Source: Parascedosporium putredinis (lineage: Eukaryota > Ascomycota > Sordariomycetes > Microascales > Microascaceae). Taken from it: a stretch of DNA of 64,000 nucleotides. The DNA is taken from positions 62,001-126,000 of the forward strand of contig CASHTG010000006.1 in assembly GCA_949357655.1 (NCBI GenBank), in the 5' to 3' direction. Shown here in pieces: positions 1 to 12,378 of this stretch; position 1 is the first letter of the stretch; each line of letters opens with the position of its first letter. The notes under the pieces are model-generated. The model was not told the origin of the DNA. It searched no databases and saw only the letters and a list, made by a program, of their open reading frames with translations. A program made the position numbers and the translations under genes.

Positions 1-1045
1 GAGTTCGCTGCACGGTGCATATATACAGGCCCTAAGCATGTCGTCAACAACCGCTCACCCCCGGGTATTACTTAACACACAGCTAGTCTCTAGGCGGCCA
101 GTGATATCTAGCATATTTTCAGGTTAGAAACTGTTCCAACGGTACACTACCTATTGCCAAAGGTATCCAGTCCCCCATGTGTGTTTGTGGGAAGTGTTAA
201 GCTTTCTCGTGAACAATGGAGGCTCAATCTGAATCACGGATTCTCAACAAGGTTGGTCTTGCTCTTGGCACGCAGTTCAACAAAGAGCACCCACGGTACC
301 GTACTAATGGAAACAAAGGAAATACACTCAGCGCAATCTTCGATCTATTACATGAGCGACTAGCGATATATCACACGATGCTTGTTCCCCGTTACCGTAA
401 CTTCGGTACTAAGCCGAGGTGGACTGACGCCCCGTACAATCGGCTTCACTCCATCTCGGACTTCTTGGTCCCTTGGGAGATAAATGACTATCCTAAGAAG
501 AGAGCAAGTGCGACGTATGCGTGGACCTTTATCATTTCAGGGCCACAAGAAATCCAAAATAAAGAGGCTATGCATCATCAGCACTCAAGGTCACAGAGTC
601 AACTCCTACGGTGCTCTCTGTGACTTCCTCAAGGTGGCAGACCCGGTATCTACCTCTGTCCGCCCCAGCTCTACATTACAGGCCGAGCTGTGATCTTCTC
701 TAAAATGATCTCCGTCTAAGGCAACTGGTAGGTTCCGGTTGGTACCAAATAGAATTTCTACGCTGGGCGCCACTAGTCAGCGTATATAACAACACAAAGA
801 AGGCGATACAAGATATAACGAAAAGAAAATATGTAGGTATCATTATGTACGGGGTAAGCTAAGAATAAGAGCTTGGAGCGAGTTGCACCATCTCGTTTTG
901 CCAAGACACAACTGCTCGCATTCAAACCACAAGGTGCCCCTCTCCGCCCCATGCTACAGGAAGCATCACCATTTCTTCGTTTGCGTTCGTAACATTTAGT
1001 GGATATCTTTCCCTATACCCCCATCGTCGTCTTGAAGGCCTTGTC
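1..1045. other. No supported gene at the left edge
   Basis: Only short overlapping reading frames occur here, the longest 135 codons (216-623, plus strand). None shows a recognisable domain, signal peptide or coherent exon structure. I see no repeat or RNA gene. Confidence 0.5.
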
Positions 1046-1682
1046 CTAGCATGCCACCCATTTCAAAGCCAAGTGTTGTGAGACGGCCGCCTTTTTGGAT
1101 CCCTTCTCGGGACCAAACCGAACGGTGCCGTCCTCGGCAACAACTCTAAAGTTGACGTTCAAGATACCACCCGCGCCAGAAGCACCAACGCAGCCCGATG
1201 CAAGCGAGAGGCTTGTCGCATCAATTGCCACATCTCCCGTAAAAGCCGACCTGGTTGCAGACTCCAAGCGGTCATTTGCCTATATCACCAACAGGATCAG
1301 TACACGATTCGTTGCCTATTAGAGTTAGGGGTCTGTAAGCACGTACCGTGTCGGCAGCAGACTCAGACCAGAACGAGGTGGTGAAAAATGTGGCCGCGCC
1401 GCCCGCATCGAGGCGGAGGTTTCCCCATGTCGAGACCTCGTCGAGGACAAGGCGGTAGCCCGGACGACCGCTGGCAAACTGGAGATGGACCGCGCAGTTC
1501 GCACTTTGGCCAGCACTCAGCGTCGCGTCGAAGCCTTCAAAATAAAAGACGGGCTTGTCCGCATTGCCGTTCCAGGTAACGCTGCCGCACGAATTTCCGG
1601 AGGAGTTCCAGTCGCTGAGGGTCAGGGCGGACGCGGCAGCGGCGAGATAGAGAGAAGCGAAAGCAGTTCGTAGAAAAGACAT
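1046..1682 (-). CDS. Small secreted DUF4360-family protein
   Basis: This is a two-exon gene: exon 1 is 1682-1347, a 67-nt intron (GTACGT...TATAG) spans 1346-1280, and exon 2 is 1279-1046. The junction is in phase 0 and gives 189 residues with no frameshift. The start at 1682 was chosen over an in-frame ATG 51 bases upstream because it begins directly with a signal peptide, MSFLRTAFASLYLAAAASA. The mature part is Cys-containing and beta-rich. The spacing of CGSVTW, the NCAVHL segment and the late SGCVGASG segment fits the DUF4360 family of small secreted fungal proteins. The family has no established biochemical function; the protein is probably exported. It has no evident link to the catabolic island downstream. 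Confidence 0.75.
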
Positions 1683-1739
1683 GGCTTCAAGTCCTTTTGC
1701 AGGATTGTGGCGGATGACGGCGGGGTTGTTCAAGTGGGA

Positions 1740-3197
1740 CGTTGGGCTCCAAGCAATTGAATGAACGAACGACCAGGGCGTGAGAGCTTCAGATATTTTT
1801 CTGGGGCCGGCTTTAACTTGGAACTTGGGTTATTCGAAGGTGGCCGGACCCTCCGAATTTAAGGACCGGGCAGGTCAAGCATTTTCTAGGACGGGCGACG
1901 ACGGGCCACGATGAAGGATCGTAATCTAGGAAAGTGATTCTACTAGCCAAATCTCGTGAACATGAGGCACTGGTCCAACGGCATAACCTATTCATAGCTG
2001 AAGCGGTTGAAATTAATTAATTGCTACCACAACCTATTTTTACCATTTGGCTAATTCCCTTTCATCTACCTCGGTACGTACGTGTTAAGTTGAATCCTCA
2101 CCACCTGATTAAAGAGTCAACTAGCGTAAAAATGCAGGAATGGAATCAAAAGAAGGGGGAAAAAGAACAAGCAAAGAAAAAGAAATATAGAGGAGGAAGA
2201 AAGGTGTTATTACCCAAGCAGAGGCGGACACGTTGATGAACCCATAGGTCTCCTCGAGGACGTTTTCGGTTGTTGAAGGATAATCGGGTTTCTAACGTTG
2301 TTTTCTTTTTCTTTTCTTCTTCTTTTTCACGGAATCCTCCAGGAGAATTTTCTTTAATAAGTGGGATCAAATACGATCTGGGGATGAGGATGGATTCATG
2401 GCATTGGACTGGACACTCTGAAATCTAGACAGCTGGACATGGTACGGCTGTTAAAGCGATCTTTGCCCTCGATTAATTTATCAACCTCAAATTGCCTGCC
2501 ACACCAGTTTGATCACGTAATAATCTGGAGATGCTCGGCTCAACCCTGATCCACGAGCGCAAAGGACACTTGCCTCGCTCTCGGTTTAGTCTTTATTATT
2601 CTCTCGCCTAAAGACAGCATTGTAACCAATTTTTCTTTGCTTGCTTTAAACCATCCATTGATGCTTGACTTCCCATCGCCGTGAGGGTGTGTTGCGCGAT
2701 GGCGATTTTCACTTCTCTCGCTCAAAACAAGCCGTGGAGGGTGGTATTTTGCGGCCCGTCAGGCACCTGACCCAAGTTGATTTGATGAGGGTAGATTTCG
2801 AAAATAACTTGCCGCGCAGTACGGAAGAGAATGCGAAGAGTCCAGTCAACGGCGAGTAGACGATTGTAGAACATTGGGTTGTAGAACGTTGGCTTGATGA
2901 AACAGGAGCACTAGATCTCGTCGCTCAGAGCGTCTTACTACCTCGGCATGGTCCTGTAAACGAAGGGATAGTTATAGAATGGGAGGAATGTAAGTAGATG
3001 AGGTTGAAAGATGCGATGCGTTTTTTTGTTATGACTACAACTGTCGTGGAAAGGAAGAAGGAAAAACGGTTGTCCCGGATTTGTTAAAAATCTGCAGCTC
3101 GGTCGTCCACGCCTGCCGTCCAAATTTCGTCTAATTAGATTCTATCAAGCACTTTTAGAACTGTTTGGGAATATCTTCCTGTCATTCGATGGGCCGC
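1740..3197. other. Intergenic, no gene recognised
   Basis: Compositionally mixed sequence with purine-rich tracts (around 2150-2210) and pyrimidine-rich tracts (around 2300-2340). Reading frames are all under 75 codons and unsupported. Confidence 0.5.
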
Positions 3198-4840
3198 TCA
3201 AAGAGACGAACGGAGAAGTCTAGAGACCTCGCGGTCCCAAGCCCTCCCCGCTTCGGCTTCCGCATCGTACCCATAGGCCCACCATTGCGTGACTGGGTCG
3301 CTCCATTGGTTTGAACTCCACGAGAAGCTTCTGCCCTCTACCTCTGCCCTCATACTAGCATCCCTTGCCTCCTGCTCGGGCCCATCGGGGAAATGCCAAA
3401 TCAATCCATTCACCATGCTAGCGCGTTGCATGTCTCCGGAGCGCTTCATTCGAGTTTTCTCGTAGACACGAAGTGCGAATGGCAGTTCCTCGGGGCCACT
3501 AATACGGGTGAGGAGAGATGCGAGAGCCGCGCCGTCCTCGACTGCCATTGCGGCGCCCTGAGACATATAAGGAACCATGGCATGTGCAGCATCGCCCATC
3601 ATGACGAGGTTTCTTTCCATGCAAACCCATGTTTTCATCGTGGCTCCAGACATCAGCGGCCATTTTAAACATGAATCAATCAGTGATATGACCTTTGTGA
3701 GTCTAGAATGATGTTAGAGAGCTAGTTCGGATCCACGGATCGCATGCTAAGGGACGTACTTGGGGTCCCATCCGGTAAACTCCTTCTTCATGTCATCTAG
3801 GGAGGTTTCCTGCCTCCACGAAGATGGATCGCTAGTATCTCTATGTGAAAGGACCATGTTGAAGGATTTACCAGATGCAATTGTATAAGTCATGACGTGT
3901 CGGTTTTCACCGACCCTGAATAAGCGAGAGAAATTCAGTAAATGCGCCTTAAATGCTTCCTTTTTCTTTCCCCGCGCTGTATAAACAGGAATAGGGAAGC
4001 AGCGATAAAATTGGCCTTACCAAATATTGAGAGCAGGCTTTTCTAAAAGCCAAGAGATATCGCTGTCGTTCTTAATCTTTTCGACGTCAACGGTCGCTCT
4101 GTATGCGGCGAACCCTGTAAGGCGTGGATTGCATGTATTCCTTGGTTGGACCACCCCCGTGCAAGAGATTTGACTCCTATAATTACGGGTGTTAGTAGAG
4201 TTAACCCCTTTTCGCAGGACGAAAGATCCTTACCATCTGCAGCAATAACGAGGTCCCCAATGAGCGTTGAACCATCTTCAAGGACCACGGTGCCTCGCCC
4301 GGGATACTCCACCACTTTGCTTCCTAGGCGTATATTGACACCAAGTTCCACTGCTCGATTGTACAGCGCGGAGTGAAAATCTGCTCGGTGGACCACGTAA
4401 TACTTGGACCCAAAGTTTTGACAAAACTCGGCTCCTAGATCTGTCATGCCAATCACACTTCCATCCGCCCATCGGCGGAAATTGATGGTGTCTGGTTGAA
4501 GTGCGGTCTGCTCCAAATGCTTAAAGACACCCCAACGACGCAGGAGTCGCGCAGAATTCGGGGGATTTGGATCCCGGCACCGACCTGGAGGCAAGTTAGA
4601 CCACGACTCACATGAAGAAAATGTTTGCAAAAGCGGACGACAGGGTGGAGGATTGGTTCTCTGCGCCTACCTCGCCTAGTTGAGGTGCCTGTTCGACAAC
4701 CTCAACTGAGTGCCCACTCCTCGCAAGCGCTACGGCGGCTGCTAGCCCTCAAGGCCCGCGCCAACAATCACGAGGTTAAGTGATTTTCTTGCTACCGTGC
4801 CTTCGTTTGCTATCAACGCATCACCTTGTTTGTTGGCAAT
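3198..4840 (-). CDS. FAD-dependent aromatic monooxygenase (salicylate / 3-hydroxybenzoate hydroxylase type)
   Basis: This is a group A flavoprotein hydroxylase that would add a hydroxyl group to a benzoate ring using NAD(P)H and O2. Visible landmarks are the N-terminal FAD-binding LNLVIVGAGL followed by the Ala/Gly-rich helix and EVVEQAPQLGE, then PPNSARLLRRWG, the middle DLVIAADG motif followed by VKSLAR, and the C-terminal MGDAAHAMVPYMSQGA flavin/substrate motif. At least four introns are clear, near 4635, 4200, 3980 and 3720. Three one-base breaks lie at homopolymers: 4746-4748, 4560-4564 and 4154-4158. The N-terminus is open upstream without an ATG, so the true start is unresolved and may lie in a further 5' exon. 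The neighbours gentisate dioxygenase and an FAH hydrolase suggest that gentisate is its product. Regiospecificity cannot be read from sequence. Confidence 0.85.
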
Positions 4841-5824
4841 TTCTCGCAGGAATTGCAGTGAGTTGGTGGGATAAGATGTTGTGAGGCTAGCATCAAGTCC
4901 AAAGTGTTGAAGACCTAGTCTCGGGGGTAGTGCCGGATCCTTTGGGCCCAGGAGGCGGCATCGCGGCTGAGGTGTCCCCCTTCATCTGGCATCGTGGGTT
5001 TCATAGTAATTGGTATGATAGACGCTGGTGATTGGCGACAACCTGCACGAGGCTCATGAAAGCTTTCGAGACATGAAGGGCCTCTGCCAAGTTTTATCCC
5101 CTTAATTCCTGTCATACTCTTAGATGATAGCTCAAATGTTAGTGGCTTGGGGGCCGGTTGGTGGCGTCCCGCATCTCCCCGGCTGGTTCTCGGCTCATGC
5201 CCCCACATTTGATATCCGCTAGCTCCCCGTGTGCTCGCACGCCAAGACCCCGGTAGTACTGTCTGGTGCTTGCCGAGCTCTTTACCATCCGCCCGGATGA
5301 GCCTTGGCTTTATCTTTGGGGGTACGGGGCGGGCGACACGCTTTAATGAATACATTCACGATATCTATATATCGTCCTACCTTAGATCGGTGATCCGTTT
5401 GTGAGTGAGCTCGAGACCTTTGGAATTTAGATCTAATACCAGGCTGATGAAACGAGCACGATACCAAATTCTAGTCCGCATGGAAAGAAGGATTCTTCAT
5501 TGACACGCCGTTGCTCGCCACCAAGTTCACGCCCAGCTCTAACAAAACAACGCCACTCCCTCTATGGCGGCCGGCCACTGTCATCTACAACCAAGCTCTC
5601 TGAGTACACGTCTTCCTCTGTTTACCTTACACGTCTTGGGAATTTTCCAGCGCCATTTTCCGGTAATTTGGGTCCACACGGAGGACCACCTCCCTTTTGC
5701 GATGCTTCGTTCGGACTTCCTCCTCCTGCAAGCGGTTAACACAGGAACCAACCCGTGTCGTGATCCCCAACACTTTCAACGAGGTTTAAAATTTAAATCG
5801 ATGTTACACTGGGGTCAAAAAATC
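4841..5824. other. Intergenic / possible 5' exon of the monooxygenase
   Basis: The missing first exon of the monooxygenase may lie here, but no convincing start was found. The reading frame at 4915-5355 (minus) is Pro/Arg/Gly-rich and resembles no family I know. Confidence 0.35.
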
Positions 5825-8615
5825 TCAAAAGTCTAGATCTGCGGGTACCATGAACTCGCTTAGATCAAATCCGGTTGGTGTATGGCCCGGGTCGAAGGGA
5901 GACGGGCCCATCAGAGCCGCTATATGTCCGACCGCCTGGTGCGAAGTCAAACTTCCCTCATTGATCGTCCCGTATCCGTTCTCTAGGTTAACACGTTCTG
6001 TGTCAGTTGATATAAGATGCGAGGCGTGTTGAAAGACGGCCAATAAGTCCTAAACTTACGTATGACGTCTAGGACGCGATCTAGCTTCATTGTGTATCGA
6101 GCACATTTATCGGCCATGACGTTTCCGTCATCCAAAGAGGTTAAACACTCAATAGCTTGGTGGAGGTGGCTGCGATTGAATTCGATGTCACCAAGCGAAA
6201 TTGTATCAGGGTGGCATTCAGAGTAGAGCTTGATTAAGAATCCAGAATACAGCACGAGAGCAGAGTTGAAAACTACAAAAAGTGGAAAATGTTAGTGCAC
6301 CTTGACTGTCAAGCACGCAGAGAGTCGGTGTTTAGCCTTCAAACTTACCGTAGTAGAGAGAAAACCACCAAGCTCCGAGTAGTGCCCGGTTCTCTTTGGA
6401 CGACAGCACATGCGCCATCAACTCGACGATGCTGGTTGCGGACTGGGTACAAATTCGAAGGCTATTCACCCCCACCTGTCGAAGCGGCTCGGCTAACGGT
6501 GAGCCAGTCGACCCTGCGGGATGGTGGCTCAACATATCGAGGTACTTTTGGAGCAACGGCCGGTGAGTGAGGATTCGTGTATTGTGGTATCTGAGTGTAA
6601 GGATGACTCGGAATTTTGTGACACATAAAAGGTTGCCCGTGAGCGTCTCCTTGGACTGGATATCGCGCGCATTCACCAGCTGCATAGTGTGTGGGAGATT
6701 CCTCTTCACTTCTGATAGCTTGTGCTCAATTTGGAACACTTGGCTGGAGATCCGGAAGACATCGTCAAAGGTGTTGCAATCAAGATTACTTCCGTAAAGG
6801 GTTTTTAGAACCTTTCCCATGACTAGATATAAAGCACTAGACAGAATAGTGTTATCGACAGGTTGAGCCTGAGGTTTGGACAGCTCCAATGGTTAAAGCC
6901 TTACATCGTTGCATTATAGAACTCAACGCTCATATCAGCCACTTGCTCGCTGATCGAGATGGCGGGTGGATGTTCCGAGGAGCTCAGAATATCCGTAGAC
7001 TTATGGGGAATGGGATATTGATATGATCATCGGGGATGGTGAGCGGCCGACCCAGGGTCATACTCAGCGTTCTTGACGAGTGACAGACAAGGGTTAGACA
7101 AATTACGAGTTGCCACGATTCTCTCATTGTGTCTTACCTGTCGAGAAGGACACAGCTATACCATGTGCGGATCCTTACTTCTTGTTCTTTGGGTAGATAG
7201 CGCTGCAGCGTGCGTGTAGAATGGAGCCCTAGTTGATATGCTGTTTTGACCGCGAGACCATGCATGTTCCAGGTTTGGATCGAGCTCTCGGTTCCTTGTA
7301 GATATTGGCTAAGTAGAAGTAGGAATTGTACTAATTTAGGCATTAGGTTCATAAGCCGGAGGTCGGGGATCATGATAGATGTACCTGTCTCTAAGCTGGC
7401 ACCAAACCTGATTTGCTTCTCGCAAAGCGCCATGGCCCTCTGGTAGAAAACAGTCGACTCCACACGTCGTTGTTCATACGACATTTCGCTTGGATAGCCG
7501 GTGCTGGTGGCCATCGCTAAGATCATATTCAGCAGCCCCAGCCAGGATCGCCTGACCTTTGTAAAGTTTGTAGCGGCCACCTTGTGGTATGTGGCCAGGA
7601 AATCCTCGCTTTGAATGAACGGAAACAAGAGGCCGGTGTTTGAAAAGTAATTATCAATAAGCCGTAGTGTCTCTCTAGGGGGTGGCAGCTCGAATGCATT
7701 AACAGCTAGCCCCTGGGGGCGGTCAAGCTGCCTCTGTTGATGGAGAAGGGGAGAGGCCGGGCGCGCTGTAGACAGGACGTGGCTTTGCATAAAGCCGCTA
7801 TCCCTCTGATGGGGAACCGACTCTGCGCCCGCGTCGATTAGCATAGAGATGGTGGCACTAATAATATCGCGTGTAAATGCGATGTTAGATGATGGTCCTG
7901 GCAAAAAAACGGATTAGTCTAACAGAAGTAGCTAGCAGTAGGAACGATGAGGATCACTAACCGAAAAACCCAGCAGTTTCCTCTTCTGTGAATATTATTG
8001 ATCCGATACCATCCGTTGCATCGACCGAAGCAACAACGGAGTGACTCTCGTCCTCATCGACAATAGCATCGGCCACTCTCCTACTACTAAGACCATCTTG
8101 TTCGTCTGGACTTGTTCCATGCGGCTCGCCTACACAGCACTCAAGTTGGGCCAGGCGACCATCATGACCCTGTAACCTGCGCTCGAGGGCATCGAGCCGA
8201 TGCTCTAGCGAATCTAGGTGCCTGCCTCAGATGTAAGCCGGGTTTGGGGGACACGAGGTGAAAAAATGAGATACCCTTTTGCAGCGGCCACAGCGCTCAG
8301 TGGCCCCGGGTGCGTGTAGACACAATCAAAATTCTGCGTTAGGCATGTCGTACACTTTGGGCGAATTCCATCGCACTACCGGGGGCGCCGCGGTCACATA
8401 TCATCAGCATATTAACAAGCGGCTGGTTGACCAATGGCTTTGGCGGTTACCTTGGCTTTCCTGAAGCGACAGTTTGAGCACGCAACGGTAACTCTGCGCC
8501 GCTTCGGAGGTCGTTGGGAATCGTTGCCATCTTGTGCACCGAGATCTGAGACAGCTGCGCTCGGAGCAGCGATCGCGGGCAGTGATTTATCACCCACTCC
8601 TTGATTTGGGGACAT
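5825..8615 (-). CDS. Zn2Cys6 transcription factor, copy 1
   Basis: This is a fungal binuclear zinc-cluster regulator. I reconstruct eight exons: 8615-8451, 8375-8275, 8221-7962, 7897-7138, 7071-6905, 6836-6349, 6272-6060 and 5997-5825, with consensus splice sites and matching phases, giving about 775 residues. The cluster is split by intron 1 and reads C-X2-C-X6-C-X6-C-X2-C-X6-C, preceded by the basic PPKRRRVTVA. A short Leu-rich coiled coil (HLDSLEHRLDALERRL) follows, then an acidic linker ending EEETAGFF, then the fungal-specific transcription factor domain with the LSMTLGRP motif and the GAWWFSLYYG segment. One base is missing in a run of four at 7005-7008. A 54-nt in-frame stretch near 7320-7380 may be a further intron. 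Its position inside the aromatic island suggests it is the pathway regulator. The target inducer is unknown. Confidence 0.88.
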
Positions 8616-9548
8616 AATCAGTGACTCAATGATCTGGTGTTGGCCGTGCAGAGCAAGAGGGCCCACCGCATATGCTTCAGAAACCACCACGAAAACGATG
8701 ACCGCATGGAGTGGGTAGGTTCGCGGGGACAAGCGGGAAGCCTCTGTTGCGCGATTGCCGACCTTTTACATGATTTGGTGGCAATGTTGCAGGTCCTTTC
8801 CCGGTATCTCCGCCAGAAGTGGGGCTGCACGTTTCCTAAAACGGTTATTGCGAGCGGAGTAGCTAGCACTACAAAGTTGCGGATACACATGGCTTGGTTC
8901 ATAGTCGTCACTATCAAGAAGCTAAATGTGCGTAGATCTTCAAAATACTTGTTTACGCAGTGGCAAGTATTTAGTCATTCGAAACACATCCGCGGTTGCC
9001 AAAGGTCCAAACTCTACCGAGTGTCACGATCTCGCCGATAGCTGGAAGCCCTGGGCCAGGGCAATTCGTATCATGAGCAGGCATGAGGAAGCATTAACGG
9101 AGGACTGTCAATTGACGGAATTGGACTGCTACCTGAAGATTGGAATCGGGATTTTGGTTGCAGCCCTCTCTTGAAGGCGTCTCGTCCCCTTTATATCTGA
9201 GCCGAATAATGTCTTTGGGGCAGTGGGAGACCAGCGTTGCCGCTAGACATTGTTGGGCCCATCCCGCTCCCTGTATCCCGGGAACTCCCCGGTTGGTCTC
9301 CTGGGCCCCACCATGAAGTCTCTCGGATCGTCTCCCGGGTGTAGACCTTCAGGAAAGCTGCACATTCATATCTCACTTCGCCATCGCCTTTTATATCCCA
9401 GACTGCGGCTTTTCCGAGTCCGGTTTCCTCCATTATTCAAAAGAAAGGTCTGATGATACCAAGACTACTTTATCTAAAAGGAAGACTCCCAATCTTACAC
9501 ACCTTAGCCTTAAGTACCCGAGCCCAGAGACTCGTAAGGCCGCCAACC
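8616..9548. promoter_or_regulatory. Divergent intergenic region between regulator 1 and the FAH-family gene
   Basis: About 0.9 kb separates the two start codons, so it should hold both promoters. A CGG-N7-CCG arrangement lies around 9279-9291. No stronger site was recognised. Confidence 0.35.
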
Positions 9549-10562
9549 ATGAAGGTGGCTTGGAATAGACTTATCCGGTTTGTCTCGACCGACGGCCGTA
9601 CCCTGTATGGAGAGCCTATTTTACCCTCAGAGGATTTTGATCTCGGAAACACTACAGAACACACCAAGCTACAAGCCAAGGTGATACAAGGCGACGACCT
9701 CTACGATGTTACGGGAAAGACTGCCGTCACCGATGAGATAGTGACCGTCCAAGAACTACTTGGCCCATTGGCCCAGTCAGACGTGGATATTCTTCGTTGC
9801 GTTGGTTTAAATTACGCCAAGCATAGTATGTTCGCCCTGTCTTTCATCTCTAATACTTGAATACAAATCATCGTTCGTCTAACACGCCCATAGTCAAGGA
9901 AACTGGGAGGACTCCCCGCCTTTCCCTTTTATCTTTTTCAAGCCCACCACTACCATTCACGACCATGGAAAGGATGTGGTGATCCCAAAGATCGCGCAGG
10001 ATGATCAGGCCGATTACGAAGGCGAGCTGTGCCTAGTAATCGGAAGAGACGCTAAAGATGTCTCTACAGAGGACGCGTTAGATTATGTCGCCGCCTATAC
10101 TTGCGGAAATGACATATCAACAAGGAAGCTTCAAAGACATCCAACGCTAGCTGGAGGGGTGCCTCAATGGGGATTCTCAAAGGGATTCGATACGTTTGCA
10201 CCCTTGGGACCTTGTCTCGTCCGATCTGACCTCATCGGAGACCCCAAGAAATTGCTGTTAAAGACTATTGTGGACGGTGAGGTTAGGCAAGAGGAGCTTG
10301 TCCAGGATCTGCTTTTCGACTGCGCATATCTGATTTCCTACCTGTCGACCGGAACCACTCTCCGAAAGGGGTCAATTATAATGACGGGCACACCCGGAGG
10401 TAAGTTGAGACACACTTCCTGAGCGCATACTTGCAATACTGACAAATCTGTGTAGGCGTCGGGGATAAATTGAGCCCTCCGCGGTACTTAGTTCCTGGGA
10501 CGGTGATGGAAGTGTCCATCAGTAAAATTGGGACGTTGAGGAACGGGGTGCAGTTTGCATAG
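9549..10562 (+). CDS. Fumarylacetoacetate-hydrolase-family protein (candidate fumarylpyruvate/maleylpyruvate hydrolase)
   Basis: Three exons (9549-9825, 9894-10399, 10456-10562) give about 296 residues. The start MKVAWNRLIRFV matches the usual beginning of this family. An in-frame ATG at 9453 would add 32 Arg-rich, acid-free residues that could be a mitochondrial presequence. Family motifs are CVGLNYAKH, the metal-binding segment DYEGELCLVIGRDAKDVS, the GNDIS loop and the TGTPGGVG end motif. A one-base deficit at the C run 9913-9916 separates GRTP from the continuing PFPF segment; both sides are conserved. The gene converges on gentisate dioxygenase, whose ring-opened product is the natural substrate class of FAH-fold C-C hydrolases. 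I infer hydrolysis of fumaryl- or maleylpyruvate to pyruvate and a C4 diacid. A 4-fumarylacetoacetate role is less likely here. Confidence 0.85.
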
Positions 10563-10866
10563 ATATATCAATAAGTGGCAAAAGCTTCTCAGCAATATTT
10601 CTCCAAGGTCCAATATTCAGGTTGAAAACGATCCATGTGCCAGTTTCGTAGGCTCTTGTAATCCCCGTACCTCCTTCGGCCCTAACTCATTATTGCGTTA
10701 AAGTAAACATTTGAACAGCACGGACTGATACAAAAGTATTCGCGTAGACCTCGGCCATCGCACCACCAGCATTAGGCCTCAGAATGATGATGCGAATGTT
10801 GAGATATTGAACTCCTAGCAAAATAAGATGGTTTCATTATTTATATTAATGACATTTACGGCATAA
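10563..10866. other. Convergent 3' intergenic spacer
   Basis: About 300 bases between the stop codons of two convergent genes, AT-richer towards 10830-10866. It probably holds both 3' UTRs. No clear hairpin was seen. Confidence 0.4.
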
Positions 10867-12010
10867 TCATTCAGACACCAAAGCCTCTACATCCATTTCC
10901 GATGTTCGATAGAACCCAAGCGCTTTAAGCATGGGCATATCATGACAGCGATAAAAGTACACCGATTCAGAATCAGCGGCGAAATGCTGATATTCATGCC
11001 ATGACGGGACACAAAAGGTGTCTCCCTTTTCCCACGTATAGGATTCTCCGTTGATTACTGAGTGCCCAGACCCCTCGATAACGTGAAATAACGAGGACGC
11101 CGTCTCCTGAACTTTGGGTGATGCCGTGCCAGCCATGAGCCGGGATGCGGAGGCACCAAGAATACGGCTAACTACAAATCGTAGTTAAGTGATTAGTGTG
11201 TAAAGAGCAGGCGGAAGCGTGAAATTGTAACCCACTTTCAGTCCCATCATCCCGAAGATAAGGTATAGTGATCCAAGAATTGTCGGACTGGTCTAGAGTA
11301 GGCTTCATTTTTGACCACGGAAACACGATGGGCGAGGAGTTTGAGTCAACATCCTCGGCTGGATACCGGGGGCTATTATAATGCTCGACGAAATGGACGG
11401 GAAAGTGCATGAAATTTGGCAGGTCTAGCCCATCGAGCCAGATCATGGGCCCGGACCCGTCCTTGCCGTGATCGTGCCAGTTCCAGGTTGGTGTCAAAAT
11501 GACATCACCCCTCTGCATTTTGATACGTTGGCCGTGGACAGCAGTAAACCCGCCCTGTCCTTCAATGATGAAGCGGCAAGCAAAGGCTGTGTGTCGATGA
11601 GCGGGGGCAGTCTCATTAGGCATGACAAGCTGCAGCCCGCCGTAGATAGTATCAGTGGTATATGGGGCATCTTTCGGAGGAACGTTAGCTGACGTGAGCT
11701 GCGGCTAAGGGGAGATCAGGGCTCTATTCTCACCTCGATTGGGATTGACCAGCATCAAAACTCTGCGTTCTGCTTGCTTCTCAGTGACGAGCTCTCCGGC
11801 CTGGAGAAGCTGCGGGCGGATCTGATTATATTTCCAAACATGTGGAATACACTGCGGGTTCGGCAGAGGCGGGTTTAGCCGTGTCATCTGGGCCCATAGA
11901 GGCTTGGTATGGTTGTCTTCAGCCGCACGAAGGAGCTGAGTGATGGCATCCTCTTTACCTTCCGCTACCTTGGAGGGAGTTTGCAAAGTTTGGGTCATGG
12001 TGCCGCTCAT
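10867..12010 (-). CDS. Gentisate 1,2-dioxygenase
   Basis: This is a bicupin ring-cleaving dioxygenase that opens gentisate (2,5-dihydroxybenzoate) to maleylpyruvate with Fe(II) and O2. Three exons (12010-11734, 11688-11236, 11171-10867) join in phase without any frameshift to give 344 residues, the usual length of the family. The first cupin carries the iron ligands: two His in the APAHRHTAFACRF motif and a third His in TWNWHDHG. The second, C-terminal cupin contains FHVIEGSGHSVINGE and DTFCVPSWHEYQHF. It is one of the few genes in the window that reads cleanly end to end, which makes it a good anchor for the pathway assignment. Its neighbours, an FAD hydroxylase and an FAH-family hydrolase, supply the steps before and after ring cleavage. 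It is probably cytosolic, as no signal peptide is seen. Confidence 0.93.
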
Positions 12011-12378
12011 GTTTACGCAGCATCAATTAAAGAAGAGAAACCTAGGAGGCCGACGAGATTCTAGAGTGGTGCGATGGTCCAAGCAAGGTGAGGATTAATG
12101 AAGTCTTTCATAAGCTTATAAATATTATCAATACAAAGAAGAAGAAGCCAGGCTTCCCAACCCCAGCCAGCGGGCCAAGTGGATTCCGTCAAGTTCGATC
12201 ACACTTAAGCGATGTGGGTCCGGGGAGCTACGGGTTCATGTCGTGGAGCTTCGGCAAATCGCCTGCCGGCGCGCAGAGCCCCATAGCTCCCCGAGCCAAT
12301 AGGTGCGGCACTGTTCCCCGGTAAATGCCAGCTCCTTCGCGTGGGAGACATCATGGACTGCAATGGAATTGATGATCG
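12011..12378. promoter_or_regulatory. Promoter region of gentisate dioxygenase
   Basis: This 0.37 kb spacer lies upstream of the dioxygenase start and downstream of regulator 2. It holds several GC-rich CGG and CCG triplets, but no clean spaced palindrome was identified. Confidence 0.35.

Noticed and set aside
216..623. 135-codon plus-strand reading frame at the left edge
   Set aside because: It shows no domain, signal peptide or splice context and overlaps other frames of similar length, so it is not supported as a gene.
4915..5355. 146-codon minus-strand frame upstream of the ring hydroxylase
   Set aside because: Pro/Arg/Gly-rich composition, no recognised motif and no clean junction into the hydroxylase; probably chance.
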